A stretch of DNA of 64,000 nt from Citreicoccus inhibens. GTDB taxonomy: Bacteria; Myxococcota; Myxococcia; Myxococcales; Myxococcaceae. Numbering within the stretch: the stretch's first letter is position 1; each line of letters opens with the position of its first letter. The position numbers and the translations under genes were made by a program. Below the pieces are notes generated by a model. That model made no database searches. It had not been told where the DNA came from and worked only from the letters and a program-made list of their open reading frames with translations. Location of the stretch: assembly GCF_019039035.1 (NCBI RefSeq), contig NZ_JAHNZT010000019.1:62001-126000 (forward strand). The letters are read 5' to 3'. Positions 52,656-63,179 of the stretch are shown here, in pieces.

Positions 52656-55600
52656 TTAGCACGCGCGAGGGGCCGGGTGACAGTGTTCCGCGAAGCCGCA
52701 ATGAAGGGCTTGGCAGGCCGCTTTGTCACGTCCGGGCCACTTGCCCCGCGCTTCTTCCTTGACCAGTGCCCGGACCGCGTTCGCAAGCCGCCGGGACGCC
52801 TCTTGCTCACCCGCTGCCTGGGCCAGGAACTCCGGCTCGGGCCGCGCTTCCCCGAGGAACACCACGCCCGCGCGCACCCGCACACCCTCGCGCACCAGGC
52901 CTCGCGCCGCCAACGCCTGAGCCTCGAGCGCGTGCGCACACGCCGCCGCGCCCAAGGGATGCCGCCCGCCTGCCCGCAGCGCCACCACCACGGCCTCCCC
53001 CTCGGGGGACTCCCACAAGATGTCCACCTCTCCTTCCAACGCCACCCCGTCCTCCAGGTGCGACACGAAGGACAGGCCGCGGTGCACGCGAGACGCAGGC
53101 GAGGCGCCCAGCCGTCGCGCGAAGTCCGTGCACAGGAAGCGCTCGGCCGTGCGCAGCGCTGACTCCATGGCCTCCGAGTCCGGCGCGTGCCCCGCCTCGC
53201 GCCAGAGCGCTTCCAGGTGGGCCCGGCGATCCGCCGCGTCCGCGTCCGGACCCGACGTCCGCACGAGGTCCACGTCGCGCAGCAGCCGCGCCACCTGCGC
53301 GTCCGGCCCCACCGAGGGAAGCCATGCGTCCTGTTCCACGAGTGGCGCCGCGGCTTGCGGCGACACCTCCCACGGCAGCGGGGAGGCAGCCAGTCCCACG
53401 CGATGCACGTGGTGATAGCGACGCGGGCACGTGAGGAAGTCCTGCACGCCCGCCACCGAGGCCACCGCGTCGCCCGCCTCCGCGAGGCCTTCATCGAGTC
53501 CCGTCACGCGCAGCAGCGCGGCCTCCACCCGGGCCTCTGCGCGCGCCACGTCCTCGGGACCAGGAGGCTCGGGCTCGCGAGGCGGAGGCAACGCCTCCAC
53601 GTCCACGTCGTCCACGAGCTCGCGCACCTCGGCGTCGTCCGCCACGCGCGCATCCACCATGTGCCACCACGAGTCCTTGCCCGCGCGCGGCTCCTCTCCT
53701 CCGGACAACACCAGCAGGTCCTTCGCACGGGTGAGCGCCACGTAGAGAAGGCGGCGGTACTCGGCATCCTCGCGGGCCTTCAGCTCCTGGCGCACGGCCT
53801 CGAAGCGCTCGGAAGTGAACGTCTCCAGCGAGTCCGGAACCCAGGGGCGCAAGGCGAGCCCGTGTGAGCGCTCGAAGTGGGCCCGCGCCGTGGTGGTGCG
53901 CCGCCGGCCGCCCAGCGCGGGCACGACGACGATGGGCCACTCCAAGCCCTTGGCGCGGTGGATGGTGAGCAACTGCACCGCGCGCGGGTCATCCGCGTCG
54001 AGCAGATCCGCCTGCGCCTCCGTGGGGTCGGAGTCAGCCAGCATGCGCAGCTCGCGCGCGAAGCCCACGCAGCCGCCCGTGCCTCGCTCGTCTCTTCTGG
54101 CGGCCATCGCGAGCAGCTTGTCCACGTTGGCGCTGGCCTGCTCCGCGTAGGGCGAGCCCGCCAGCGCCTCGCGATACCCCGTCTCTTCCAGCGCGACGTG
54201 CAGCAGCGCGCGAACCCCCAGGCGATCCCGCTCGCGGCGCAGGGCGGGCAGCACCTCCAGGAACCGCTCCAGGCGGACCTGTTCGCGCGCGGGCAGCCGA
54301 GCGCGCACCTCGGCGTCTCGAAGACCCGCCGACGCGAGCGACAGCGGCGCATCCCCCGCGAGGCGGAAGAGCGAGGCATCCGACAGGCCCACCAGCGGCG
54401 AGCGCAGCACCGCGGCGAAGGCCAGGGAGTCCTCCGAGTCCGCCAGCAGCGCCAGCAGCGACGCGAGGTCGAGCACCTCCTGCGCCCCGTAGAAGCCGCG
54501 GCCCCGCAGCACGCGGTGCGGGACGCCGTGGAGGATGAGCGCCTGGCGATAGACCTCCAGGTGCGTGAACGTCCGGAAGAGCACCGCCACGTCACCACCG
54601 CGCGCGGGCCGTGGGCCTTCTCCATCCTCGCGCGCCACCGTCGCGGGTGCCCCGGGCGCGAGCAGCAAGCGGAGCCGTCGCGCCATCGCGTCCGCATCCG
54701 CTTCGCGGACATCCAGCGAGGTCGCGGCCTCGGGGAGCATCAACCGCTCCACCACGGGCCCATCGTGCAGCGCGGGGCGGACGGGGGACAGGTCGTCCTG
54801 CGCGGGGACGTACGTCACCTCGTAGGGACGGGGTGGTTCGTGACGCGAGACGAGCACGCCCGCGAACGCGCGGTTGAAGAATGACAGGAGGCCCGGCACC
54901 GAGCGGCGGTTGTGCTGGAGGAAGTCTTGCGCGCCTCCCTCCGCGACAATCTTCTTCGCCAGCACCGTGAAGACAGACACGTCCGCGCCGCGGAACTCGT
55001 AGATGGACTGCTTGCGGTCACCCACCGCGCAGAGGAACGCGGGCTCCAGCGGCAGCGACGCCACCAGGTCCGCATCGGGCGCCAGTTCGCGCGGCCCTCC
55101 TTCGCGCTGCTCCGCGAGCAGCAACACCAGCTCCAACTGCAAGCGATTGGTGTCCTGGAACTCGTCCACCAGCAGCGCGCCCAGCCGCTCCTGGACCTGC
55201 TGACGAAACTCCGGGAAGTCTCTCAGCAGGTCGCGCGCCTTCACGAGCAGGGACGTGAAGTCGAAGACGTTGCGCCGCGCCATCTCCGCGTCGTGGCGCG
55301 TCTCCAGCCGGCCGAGCAGCTCGCGGAACGTGGCCTCAAACGGCGCCGAGCGCCACGCCGCGTAAGCATCCTCCAGGCGCCGCACGGAGCCGTCGCTCTT
55401 GCCCTTCACCTTCCAGAGCAACTCCTTCACCAGCGCACCCGCGCCCTTGCGCAGGTGCGCGAGGTTGCGCGGCTCGGACAGCAGCACCGAGCGCAGCAGC
55501 GGGAAGTGGCTCGGCTCCAGGAAGGTCTCGGGCGTCATTCCCTCCAGCGCGCGCTCGCACGCGGCCAGCAGCTGGCTCCACTCGCCCTTCGCGTCTTGCG

Positions 55601-56315
55601 CGCGCGCCTCGCCGCACAGCCTGCGGCCATCCTGGATGAGGACCTCCAGCTGGGCACGGCCCTCGGCCGCGTCACCCACTCGCGCGGCGGCGGCGCGCAG
55701 GCCCTCTTCTCGCAGCGTCGCATACACGGAGATGAGCGCGGCGACGAGCCCATCCGAGAAGCCCGAGCCCGAGAAGCCCAGCTCCGAGCACAGCTCGCGC
55801 ACCTTCGGGTCCTGCTCCTCCAGCGCGTCGAGCACCACGCGCTCCGCCACGTCCTGCACCAACCCCGAGGCCTCGAGCGGATCCAACACCTCGAAGGCCG
55901 GGTCGATGCCCACCGCGGGAGGCGCGCGCCTGAGCATCTGTCCGCAGAGCGAGTGGAACGTGCCCACCGTGGCCGCGCTCAACTCCTCGCGCACCTGTCG
56001 CCACGCCTCCGCCGACGGGAACGGACGTCCCAGCCGCTCCAGCGACGCGCGCAGCACGGGCTCGGATCCTGCGGGGGCATCTCCCTGCGCCAGGGCATCC
56101 AGACGCTCGCGCACGCGGCGACGCATCTCCGCCGCGGCCTTGTCCGTGAACGTGAGCATGCACAGCCGCGCGGGCCGCAGCGCCTCGCCGACCGTGCGCG
56201 CGCCCGAGAACAGGTGCAGCGTCATGGTGACGAGGCTGTAGGTCTTTCCAGCACCGGCGCCCGCCAGCAGCGCGAGGTTGCGCTCCAGCGCGAGGGGCGA
56301 GGGCGTGTCGCTCAT
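52656..56315 (-). CDS. AddA-like UvrD/Rep-family helicase (nuclease site apparently lost)
   Basis: The 1219-residue protein is a UvrD-family helicase with motif I (AGAGAGKTYS), Ia (LTFTDKAAAEM), II (LLVDEFQDTNRLQLEL), III (AVGDRKQSIYEFRGAD), IV (HNRRSVPGLL), V (LTIHRAKGLEWP) and VI (LYVALTRAKDLL) in order. The C-terminal fourth looks like the PD-(D/E)xK region of AddA/RecB, but the catalytic core reads EGEVDILW...VVVALRAG, where D-x-K is replaced by A-L-R. The translocase is predicted live and its own nuclease dead. It overlaps the AddB-like start by 4 nt and is followed by purA. Confidence 0.88.
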   Translation of the reverse strand: MSDTPSPLALERNLALLAGAGAGKTYSLVTMTLHLFSGARTVGEALRPARLCMLTFTDKAAAEMRRRVRERLDALAQGDAPAGSEPVLRASLERLGRPFPSAEAWRQVREELSAATVGTFHSLCGQMLRRAPPAVGIDPAFEVLDPLEASGLVQDVAERVVLDALEEQDPKVRELCSELGFSGSGFSDGLVAALISVYATLREEGLRAAAARVGDAAEGRAQLEVLIQDGRRLCGEARAQDAKGEWSQLLAACERALEGMTPETFLEPSHFPLLRSVLLSEPRNLAHLRKGAGALVKELLWKVKGKSDGSVRRLEDAYAAWRSAPFEATFRELLGRLETRHDAEMARRNVFDFTSLLVKARDLLRDFPEFRQQVQERLGALLVDEFQDTNRLQLELVLLLAEQREGGPRELAPDADLVASLPLEPAFLCAVGDRKQSIYEFRGADVSVFTVLAKKIVAEGGAQDFLQHNRRSVPGLLSFFNRAFAGVLVSRHEPPRPYEVTYVPAQDDLSPVRPALHDGPVVERLMLPEAATSLDVREADADAMARRLRLLLAPGAPATVAREDGEGPRPARGGDVAVLFRTFTHLEVYRQALILHGVPHRVLRGRGFYGAQEVLDLASLLALLADSEDSLAFAAVLRSPLVGLSDASLFRLAGDAPLSLASAGLRDAEVRARLPAREQVRLERFLEVLPALRRERDRLGVRALLHVALEETGYREALAGSPYAEQASANVDKLLAMAARRDERGTGGCVGFARELRMLADSDPTEAQADLLDADDPRAVQLLTIHRAKGLEWPIVVVPALGGRRRTTTARAHFERSHGLALRPWVPDSLETFTSERFEAVRQELKAREDAEYRRLLYVALTRAKDLLVLSGGEEPRAGKDSWWHMVDARVADDAEVRELVDDVDVEALPPPREPEPPGPEDVARAEARVEAALLRVTGLDEGLAEAGDAVASVAGVQDFLTCPRRYHHVHRVGLAASPLPWEVSPQAAAPLVEQDAWLPSVGPDAQVARLLRDVDLVRTSGPDADAADRRAHLEALWREAGHAPDSEAMESALRTAERFLCTDFARRLGASPASRVHRGLSFVSHLEDGVALEGEVDILWESPEGEAVVVALRAGGRHPLGAAACAHALEAQALAARGLVREGVRVRAGVVFLGEARPEPEFLAQAAGEQEASRRLANAVRALVKEEARGKWPGRDKAACQALHCGFAEHCHPAPRAC

Positions 56316-59300
56316 CCGCTCCCCTCCTCGGTCACGCGACGTTCAGTGATGCGGCACACCGCGCGGAAGCCACACGCGCCGCAGTCATTGGGTCGCGCGG
56401 GGAACTCGCCCGCCCTGAGCGTGTTCACCAATCCCTCCACCGCGTTGGGCAGGTTGAGCCCTCCCGAGCCCTTCACGCGCTCGCGCACGGCGGGGTCCTT
56501 CGACAGCAAGTCCTCCAACTCCTCGGCAGGAAGCACCTCGGTGAGGTGGATGCTGGCGCCCGTGCGCAACGAGAACCACGCCGCGTCGCGCGCCCGCGCG
56601 TGGCCGCTCTCACGCGCCGCATAGAGATAGAGCGGGAGCTGGAAGTCGGAGCGCAGCAGGTTCTCTTTCAACGTGCGCTTGTCCAAGCGACCCGACTTGT
56701 AGTCGATGACGCCCACCTCCGCGCCGCGCACATCGAGGCGGTCAATCTTGCCTTCGAACACGATGGCGTCATCCGCGATGGGCAGCAGCACCTTGCTCCA
56801 ACGCTCGTCATCCGCCGAAGGTCCGAACTCGAGCTCGAAGCCCTCGGGCGACAGCGTCTCGAAGGGCAGCCCTCGGCGGTCATCCGTGAGGATGCGCCGA
56901 GCCATCGCGCGCGCCCGCTCTCGGGCCAGCTTCCACAGCTCCGGATGCCCGACGTGGTGGAACTTCTCGAAGTGCGTCACCGCCGACGCGAGCGCCGCGT
57001 CCAGCACCGCGTCGGGGATCTCCTCCGGCGGTTTGCCCAGCAGGTCCTGCTGCTTCAGCGCCTTGAACACCTCTTCCACCACGCGGTGCCAGAACGTGCC
57101 GCGCCCGCGCGCGTCGAACTCCTCGCCCGGGGCGTCGGGCTCGGTCACCTTGAGCCCGTACGTGAGGAAGCCCTGGAAGCTGCAGTTGCCGAAGCGCGCG
57201 AGCGCCGACGCGGACAGTGGCCGCTCCAGCCCGAAGTGGAATGTCTCCCGCAGCTTCGCTCCCAGCTCGGGCGCCTGGACGCCGCCGGTGAACTCACCGG
57301 GCGCGGCGTCTCGATCTCCGAAGAAGCGCAGACGCGCGGCCTCCATGTGCGCCAGCTCGCGCGCGCTGCGGTACCAGCCCTCGGACTCGAAGCGATGGCG
57401 CAGCAGCGGGCCCGCGGGATCCGGCTCCGTGACGCGCAGCTTGGGCCAGGCCACCGCCTCCAGCGCCACGCACCGCCGCAGCTCCGTCGCGGTGAGCACC
57501 TCGTCCAGCGGCGCGATGGGCGGCTGCGAACGCGGTGCCCACTTGAGCCCCGTCAGTCGCCGCACTTCCTCCAGGAACGCGGAGGGCACCTGCTCCTGAC
57601 CGCCGGCGGCCTCCACCGCGTAGGACAGGCTCAGCCCGTCCGACGCCGCCGAGAGCGCGCTGGCGAACAACAACCGGTCCTCCGCGAGACGCCACGCCGC
57701 GCGGTCCTCGAACTCGCCCCCCGTGAGGCGAAACACGTCGCGGCCCAGGTGCTGATTGAGCGCGATGCGCTCCGCGTCCGCGAGCAGTGGCGAGGCCGGC
57801 TCGCGCCCGGGGAAGCGGCCCTCCGTGAGGCCCGCCAGGAACAGGTGCCGGAACGTGCGCCCTGGAACCTCGCGCGCGTCCAGCACCTCCACCGCGCCCG
57901 TCGTCGGGCCTCGCGCGGGCAGGTGCAGGTCCGCGAGCGAATCCGTCAGCCATCGCCCGAAGGTGCGCCGCCGCAACTTCGGACCGCCGCCCACCGAACG
58001 CAGCGAGCGCCGCAGCTCGTCCACGCTGTGGCGCAGGCCACGCCGTGCCGCCTCATCCCGGGCCCGTGCATCCACCGAGCGCGCGCCCAGCTCGCCCTCC
58101 TCGCGGGGCGCCAGCGGCCCCTCCGAGTCGAGCAACCCCAACCGCTCCACCGCCAACCACCACGCGTTCAGCAGGTCCTCGGCGCTGCCCTCCTCGGGGA
58201 TGCGACGGCACTGCTGGAATAGCAGCAGACATCGCTCGCGCAGCAGCTGCACCGCGTGCACGCGGACGCTGTCCTCCTTGCGGCGCGCCCCGGACAGCGC
58301 GAGCAACCTCCTCGCGAGCCCCTCCAAACGCACGTCATACGCGCCCCGTCCACGCACCGCGCCGAGGCGGTCATCTCGCACGGCGGCCAGGGCGAAGAGC
58401 GAGGCTGGAGCCTCGGGGCCTCCGCGCGACAGCGTGGGGGCGTAGCGGCTGCTCACATACTCCGCGACGCGCTCGGCGGGGAAGCGGTCCTCCACCAACT
58501 GCGGCAAGCCCAGCGCCAGGCGCACCGGACCCGCGAGCGCGAGCCGCTCGCCCCATGGCAAGCGCACCGGCACGCCCAGCTCGCCCAACGCCTCCGCGAG
58601 CCAGCCCGCCTCCGGCCCCAGCTCGCGATACGCCACCGCGATGTCTCCAGGCGCGATGCCATCGGCCACCAGGCGCCGGACATCCCGCGCGAGCAGTCGG
58701 GCCTCGTCCCTCGCGGTGGCGGCGCTCCACAACCTTGGCGCGGGCTCGGCGCCCTTCAGCACGTCCCGCGGCGCTCGCGGCGAGAACAGCTGCCGTCCCA
58801 AGTCGGTGAAGGGCCGGCCCTCGAACGTGACATCCGCCTTGAAGAGGTCCACGTGGGGCATGGACTCGCCCCGGCTCTCGAAGGCTCGGAAGAGCGCGGC
58901 GAGCGCGGCGTCCGCGACGGGCGAGCCTCCCACCGGCGTCTCCACGCGCAGCGCCACGCGTCGCGCCTCACACGCGGCGGCCAGCCCCAGCAGCAGCTCC
59001 AGGCCCGAGGGGCGCACATCATAGACGCCATGCAGGACGACCGTGCTCACGTCCTCCCAGGCCGCGGGCCAGGCGCCTCGGTCCAGCGCCTCGCGCGCGC
59101 CCCGCACGACGTCCTCGCGGTCCGCCAGTCCCAGCACCGCGAGGCGCTGCTCATAGAGAAAGAACAGCCGCGCCAGCACCCGCACGCGCGGACGCCGCTC
59201 CGGCGGCAGGGCCTCGGCCGCGTCTTGCAACTCGCGCGGCGACAGGCGCCCCGCCTTCAGGTCCAGCAAGGCATCCAAGGCCGCGCGCGCGAAGCCGGGC

Positions 59301-59551
59301 TCGCGCACGAAGTCGCCATACGGCGTGGCGCCGAGGCTCGGCCCCAGCGTGGCCACCACCGTCCGCGCCGTCAGGGCCGAGCACGGCCGGCGATTCAGCT
59401 CCCGCGCCCCACCCAACGCCTGCACGAACGCATCCCAGGTGAGCTGGTGCGTCCCCACGCGGACGCCCCGGCCCGGGCGTTCGGCGCGCAGCGCGGCCTG
59501 ACGCCGGCCAGCGTCGGGGAACACATGAAGCGTGCGGCCAGGGGCGGACAT
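56312..59551 (-). CDS. AddB-like nuclease subunit with Fe-S staple
   Basis: The 1079-residue protein starts at ATG 59551 (MSAPGRTLHVFPDAGRRQ). It is UvrD-related but has no Walker A; the helicase motifs are decayed. The C-terminal PD-(D/E)xK domain is intact: FEGKIDRLD and VIDYKSG, with a Cys in GNCSFQGFL and a CxxCxxxxxC cluster (CGACGFRAVC) forming the iron-sulfur staple known from AddB. It should process double-strand DNA ends for RecA loading with the AddA-like partner. The genes overlap as ATGA. The GC-rich end of the gene precedes a divergent phosphatase. Confidence 0.88.
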   Translation of the reverse strand: MSAPGRTLHVFPDAGRRQAALRAERPGRGVRVGTHQLTWDAFVQALGGARELNRRPCSALTARTVVATLGPSLGATPYGDFVREPGFARAALDALLDLKAGRLSPRELQDAAEALPPERRPRVRVLARLFFLYEQRLAVLGLADREDVVRGAREALDRGAWPAAWEDVSTVVLHGVYDVRPSGLELLLGLAAACEARRVALRVETPVGGSPVADAALAALFRAFESRGESMPHVDLFKADVTFEGRPFTDLGRQLFSPRAPRDVLKGAEPAPRLWSAATARDEARLLARDVRRLVADGIAPGDIAVAYRELGPEAGWLAEALGELGVPVRLPWGERLALAGPVRLALGLPQLVEDRFPAERVAEYVSSRYAPTLSRGGPEAPASLFALAAVRDDRLGAVRGRGAYDVRLEGLARRLLALSGARRKEDSVRVHAVQLLRERCLLLFQQCRRIPEEGSAEDLLNAWWLAVERLGLLDSEGPLAPREEGELGARSVDARARDEAARRGLRHSVDELRRSLRSVGGGPKLRRRTFGRWLTDSLADLHLPARGPTTGAVEVLDAREVPGRTFRHLFLAGLTEGRFPGREPASPLLADAERIALNQHLGRDVFRLTGGEFEDRAAWRLAEDRLLFASALSAASDGLSLSYAVEAAGGQEQVPSAFLEEVRRLTGLKWAPRSQPPIAPLDEVLTATELRRCVALEAVAWPKLRVTEPDPAGPLLRHRFESEGWYRSARELAHMEAARLRFFGDRDAAPGEFTGGVQAPELGAKLRETFHFGLERPLSASALARFGNCSFQGFLTYGLKVTEPDAPGEEFDARGRGTFWHRVVEEVFKALKQQDLLGKPPEEIPDAVLDAALASAVTHFEKFHHVGHPELWKLARERARAMARRILTDDRRGLPFETLSPEGFELEFGPSADDERWSKVLLPIADDAIVFEGKIDRLDVRGAEVGVIDYKSGRLDKRTLKENLLRSDFQLPLYLYAARESGHARARDAAWFSLRTGASIHLTEVLPAEELEDLLSKDPAVRERVKGSGGLNLPNAVEGLVNTLRAGEFPARPNDCGACGFRAVCRITERRVTEEGSG

Positions 59552-59715
59552 GCGGGGGGCGGAGTGTAGAACGGGGGCGCGGCGGGGTTGCATGCTCGAT
59601 TCGACGACCGCTCGCCACTGTGCTCTGTCGGCGGCCCGCCCACCCTCCCCCCGTGGAGGGAGGCGGCCACGAGATTCCAGGATTCCTGGGCAGCTCCCCG
59701 GCCTGGACGCCAACC

Positions 59716-60621
59716 ATGCCTATGCTCGCGACCGTGCGGCCCGCCCCTCGCTCTCTTGCCCTCGTAGCCCTGCTGCTTCTGCTGCCCGGAGCCCCCGTCC
59801 GCGCCGAGTCCGGTGAGGCCCCCACGCCGCCCTACGCCCTGCGCTTCGACTGGACGCGGGATGGCTTGCTCACGGGCATCCCCGCCGTGCTCTGGATTAC
59901 GAGCGAGACGCTGTTCAAGGACGACCTGGCCCCCGCCCACTGTCGCTGGTGCGACCGGGCCTCGGACGGCCGTGACACCCTCAACCGCTTGGACCGCTGG
60001 GGACGCGGACTCGCCGGCGACACGCCGGACGCGCGGCGGCGCGCGGACACGTGGAGCAACGCCGTGGGCTTCGCGGGCGTGCCGCTCGCGATGTTCGGCC
60101 TGAAGTACGCGGTGGGAGCCAGCGGGCCGGACTCCGGCGCGCGCTTCGCGCAGGACGCGACCATCATGCTGGAGAGCGCGATGCTCGGCTCCGTGTTCAA
60201 CCAAGCGGTGAAGTTCGCCGCGGGACGCGAGCGGCCCTTCGTGCACGTCCTGCCCGACGCGGACAAGCGCCTCACCGCGCACCCCAACGACAACAACCTG
60301 TCTTTCTACAGCGGACACACACAGCTCGCGTTCTCGCTGGTGGTCTCCGCTGGCACGGTGGCCGCGCTGCGCGGCGACGCACATCAAGCCTGGCTGTGGG
60401 GCATTGGCCTGCCCCTGGCCACGTCCGTGGGATTGCTCCGGATGGCCGCGGACAAGCACTACCTCACCGATGTCGTCACGGGCGCGGTTCTCGGCTCGGC
60501 GTTCGGCGCCGCGGTGCCCCTGCTGTTGCATGGCCGGACGGACGACACGACGCCTTCCACCCCCCCACGGCTGAGCCTGTCCGTCGGCCCGCGCGATGTG
60601 GGCCTGTCCGGGAGCTTCTGA
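59716..60621 (+). CDS. PAP2-family membrane phosphatase
   Basis: The start is ATG 59716 (MPMLATVRPAPRSLALVALLLLLPG...), giving 301 residues with a signal-like first helix. It is a PAP2 phosphatase: KFAAGRERP (motif 1), SFYSGHTQLA (motif 2, His) and DKHYLTDVVTG (motif 3, His and Asp), with several membrane helices. Members dephosphorylate lipids such as undecaprenyl-diphosphate or phosphatidic acid at the membrane. It is divergent from the AddB-like gene. Confidence 0.9.
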   Translation: MPMLATVRPAPRSLALVALLLLLPGAPVRAESGEAPTPPYALRFDWTRDGLLTGIPAVLWITSETLFKDDLAPAHCRWCDRASDGRDTLNRLDRWGRGLAGDTPDARRRADTWSNAVGFAGVPLAMFGLKYAVGASGPDSGARFAQDATIMLESAMLGSVFNQAVKFAAGRERPFVHVLPDADKRLTAHPNDNNLSFYSGHTQLAFSLVVSAGTVAALRGDAHQAWLWGIGLPLATSVGLLRMAADKHYLTDVVTGAVLGSAFGAAVPLLLHGRTDDTTPSTPPRLSLSVGPRDVGLSGSF

Positions 60622-60770
60622 TGCCCACCGGGTGATACAGACCCCGCCCGTGGCCGGCGGCGCTCCCCGTCGACGCGATGGTATGCATACCGGAATTCCC
60701 CGGGTAGAGCGCGGACCCGTTGAACCAATTCCCCTCCGGAATTCCAGCCTGCCGCGTCAGGAGCCACATC

Positions 60771-63179
60771 ATGCCGTCTTCCTCCCGTCGTCATCGCCGG
60801 AGCCCCTGGCTCGCGCGCTGGCCCGCGCTCATGGTCTCGGGGCTCGCCTCCGCGTGGATGTCTTGCGCCCCCACCGAGCCGCCCCAGCCCGAGCCCTCCA
60901 CTCCGGAACGCACCTCGCAGGAGCTGGTCACCTGGACACTGGGCGCTCGCTACAACGCGGACCAGACCAAGATTGACTTTCGCGTGTACTCGCTGAACGC
61001 CACGGACATCGAGCTGTGGCTCTACGCCGCGCCGCAGGGGGCCGCCGAGGTCGTGAAGTATTCCATGACGCCCAACGCCACCACCCATGTGTGGAGTCTG
61101 AGCGTCGACGTCAGCGCCGTGAAGGCGGCGGGAATCACCGGCACCGTCTACTACGGCTTCCGCGCCTGGGGGCCCAACTGGCCGCACGTCGCGGGTTGGT
61201 CCAAGACGAACCGCACCGCGGGCTTCGTCTCGGATGTGGACAGCAATGGCAACCGCTTCAATCCCAACAAGCTGCTGTGGGACCCCTATGCGCTGGAGCT
61301 GAGCCACGACCCGGTGAATCCGCTCAACGCGGACGCGACGGTGTTCGCCTCCGGCCCGACGCACCGCTACAAGGACAGCGGCACCGTGGCGCCCAAGGGC
61401 ATCGTGCTGTTGCCAGACACCACGTCCATCGGCACCAGGCCCACGCGCGCGTTCAAGGACGACGTCATCTATGAAGTCCACCTGCGCGGCCTGACGAAGC
61501 AGGACACGGCCTCCGGCCTGGATGCCAATTGCCTGGGCACGTACAAGACCGCGGGCCAGAAAGCGCTGGCGCTGTCTCAACTGGGCGTCACCGCGGTGGA
61601 ATTCCTGCCGCTCCAGGAGACGGACAACGACAACAACGACACGGCCCCGACCACCACGGCGGGAGACAACTACTGGGGCTACATGACCCTGAACTACTTC
61701 GCGCCGGACCGCCGCTACGCGTGTGACAAGAGCGCGGGCGGCCCCACGCGAGAGTTCAAGGCCATGGTGAGCGCGTTCCACGCCGTGGGCATCAAGGTGC
61801 TGGTGGACGTTGTCTACAACCACACTGGCGAGGGCGGCGCGTGGACGAGCGGGGATTCGAGCACGTTCAACCTGATGTCGTTCCGCGGCCTGGACAACCC
61901 CACGTATTACAGCCTCACCACGGACAAGCAGTTGAGCTGGGACAACACCGGCGTGGGCGGCAATTACAACACGTTCAACACGGTGGCGCAGGACGTCATC
62001 ATCCACTCGCTCGCGTACTGGAAGGACACGCTCGGCGTGGATGGCTTCCGGTTCGACCTCGCCTCGGTGCTGGGCAACACCTGTGAGCACGGCTGCTTCA
62101 ACTACAACCGGGACAACTCGGGCACGGCGCTCAATCACATCATCACCGCGCTCGCGCCTCGACCGGACACGGGCGGCGCCGGCACGGACTTCATCGCCGA
62201 GCCCTGGGCCATCGGCGGCAATTCCTATCAAGTGGGCAACTTCCCCGTGGGCTGGAAGGAGTGGAATGGCATGTTCCGCGATGCCTTCCGCGAGGACCAG
62301 AACCAGCTCGGCGTGGTCTCCGTGACGACGGGCACGCTGGCCTCCCGCTTCACGGGCTCGTCGGACCTGTTCGGGGATGACGGCCGCAAGCCGCTGAACT
62401 CGGTGAACTTCATGGTGGCCCACGACGGCTTCACCTTGAAGGACCTCTATTCCTGCAACAGCAAGAACAACTCCCAGCCATGGCCCTACGGCCCCTCCGA
62501 CGGAGGCGAGGACACCAACCACAGCTGGGACCAGGGCGGCACCGCGTCCCTCCAGCGCCAGGCGGCGCGCAATGGCCTGGCGTTCCTGATGCTCAGCGCG
62601 GGCGTGCCCATGCTGACCGGCGGTGACGAGTTCCTCCGCTCGGTCAACTGCAATAACAACGCATACAACCTGGACTCGTCCGGCAACTGGCTGAACTACA
62701 CCTGGAACACCGACCAGACCAACTTCCGCCTCTACACCAAGAACCTCATCGCGTTCCGCAACGCGCACCCCTCGCTGCGCCCGGCGGGCTTCTACAGCGC
62801 CACGGACGGCAACCCCACCGTCAACGTGATGGAGCAGCACCGTTGGTTCAAGCCGGACGGCACCGTCCCCAACTCCACCTACTTCGACGACCCGTCGAAC
62901 CACGCGATCGCCTTCCGCGTCGACGCCACCGAGTTCACCGGCGAGACGGTGAAGGCCATCTACGTGGCCTACAACGGCTGGTCCGGCAACGTGACGTTCA
63001 CCCTGCCCTGGCCCGGCACCGGCAACAGCTGGTACCGCGTCACCGACACCTGCCCGTGGAACGAGGGCGCCAACCAGGTCCATCTCACGCCCACCAGCAC
63101 AGACAAGATTGGCGGCGAGAACACGACGTATGACGTGTGCGGCCGAGGCCTCATCGTCCTCGTGGCCCAGGCTTCATGA
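60771..63179 (+). CDS. Secreted isoamylase-type glycogen debranching lipoprotein (GH13)
   Basis: The start is ATG 60771 with AGGAG 7 nt upstream. The 802-residue protein has a lipoprotein-type signal (SGLASAWMSC), an N-terminal CBM48-like domain (about 50-230), a GH13 catalytic barrel with Asp in GFRFDLAS near residue 428, Glu in IAEPWAIGG near 476 and Asp in VAHDGFTL near 552, and a C-terminal beta domain. The catalytic triad is intact, so it should cleave alpha-1,6 bonds of glycogen or starch. As an exported lipoprotein it probably feeds on external glycans, perhaps from prey. A PAP2 gene is upstream. Confidence 0.93.
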   Translation: MPSSSRRHRRSPWLARWPALMVSGLASAWMSCAPTEPPQPEPSTPERTSQELVTWTLGARYNADQTKIDFRVYSLNATDIELWLYAAPQGAAEVVKYSMTPNATTHVWSLSVDVSAVKAAGITGTVYYGFRAWGPNWPHVAGWSKTNRTAGFVSDVDSNGNRFNPNKLLWDPYALELSHDPVNPLNADATVFASGPTHRYKDSGTVAPKGIVLLPDTTSIGTRPTRAFKDDVIYEVHLRGLTKQDTASGLDANCLGTYKTAGQKALALSQLGVTAVEFLPLQETDNDNNDTAPTTTAGDNYWGYMTLNYFAPDRRYACDKSAGGPTREFKAMVSAFHAVGIKVLVDVVYNHTGEGGAWTSGDSSTFNLMSFRGLDNPTYYSLTTDKQLSWDNTGVGGNYNTFNTVAQDVIIHSLAYWKDTLGVDGFRFDLASVLGNTCEHGCFNYNRDNSGTALNHIITALAPRPDTGGAGTDFIAEPWAIGGNSYQVGNFPVGWKEWNGMFRDAFREDQNQLGVVSVTTGTLASRFTGSSDLFGDDGRKPLNSVNFMVAHDGFTLKDLYSCNSKNNSQPWPYGPSDGGEDTNHSWDQGGTASLQRQAARNGLAFLMLSAGVPMLTGGDEFLRSVNCNNNAYNLDSSGNWLNYTWNTDQTNFRLYTKNLIAFRNAHPSLRPAGFYSATDGNPTVNVMEQHRWFKPDGTVPNSTYFDDPSNHAIAFRVDATEFTGETVKAIYVAYNGWSGNVTFTLPWPGTGNSWYRVTDTCPWNEGANQVHLTPTSTDKIGGENTTYDVCGRGLIVLVAQAS

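Noticed and set aside
60459-63083. 874-codon minus-strand frame over the isoamylase
   Set aside because: Antisense shadow; the plus-strand frame has an intact GH13 catalytic triad and a correct Shine-Dalgarno.
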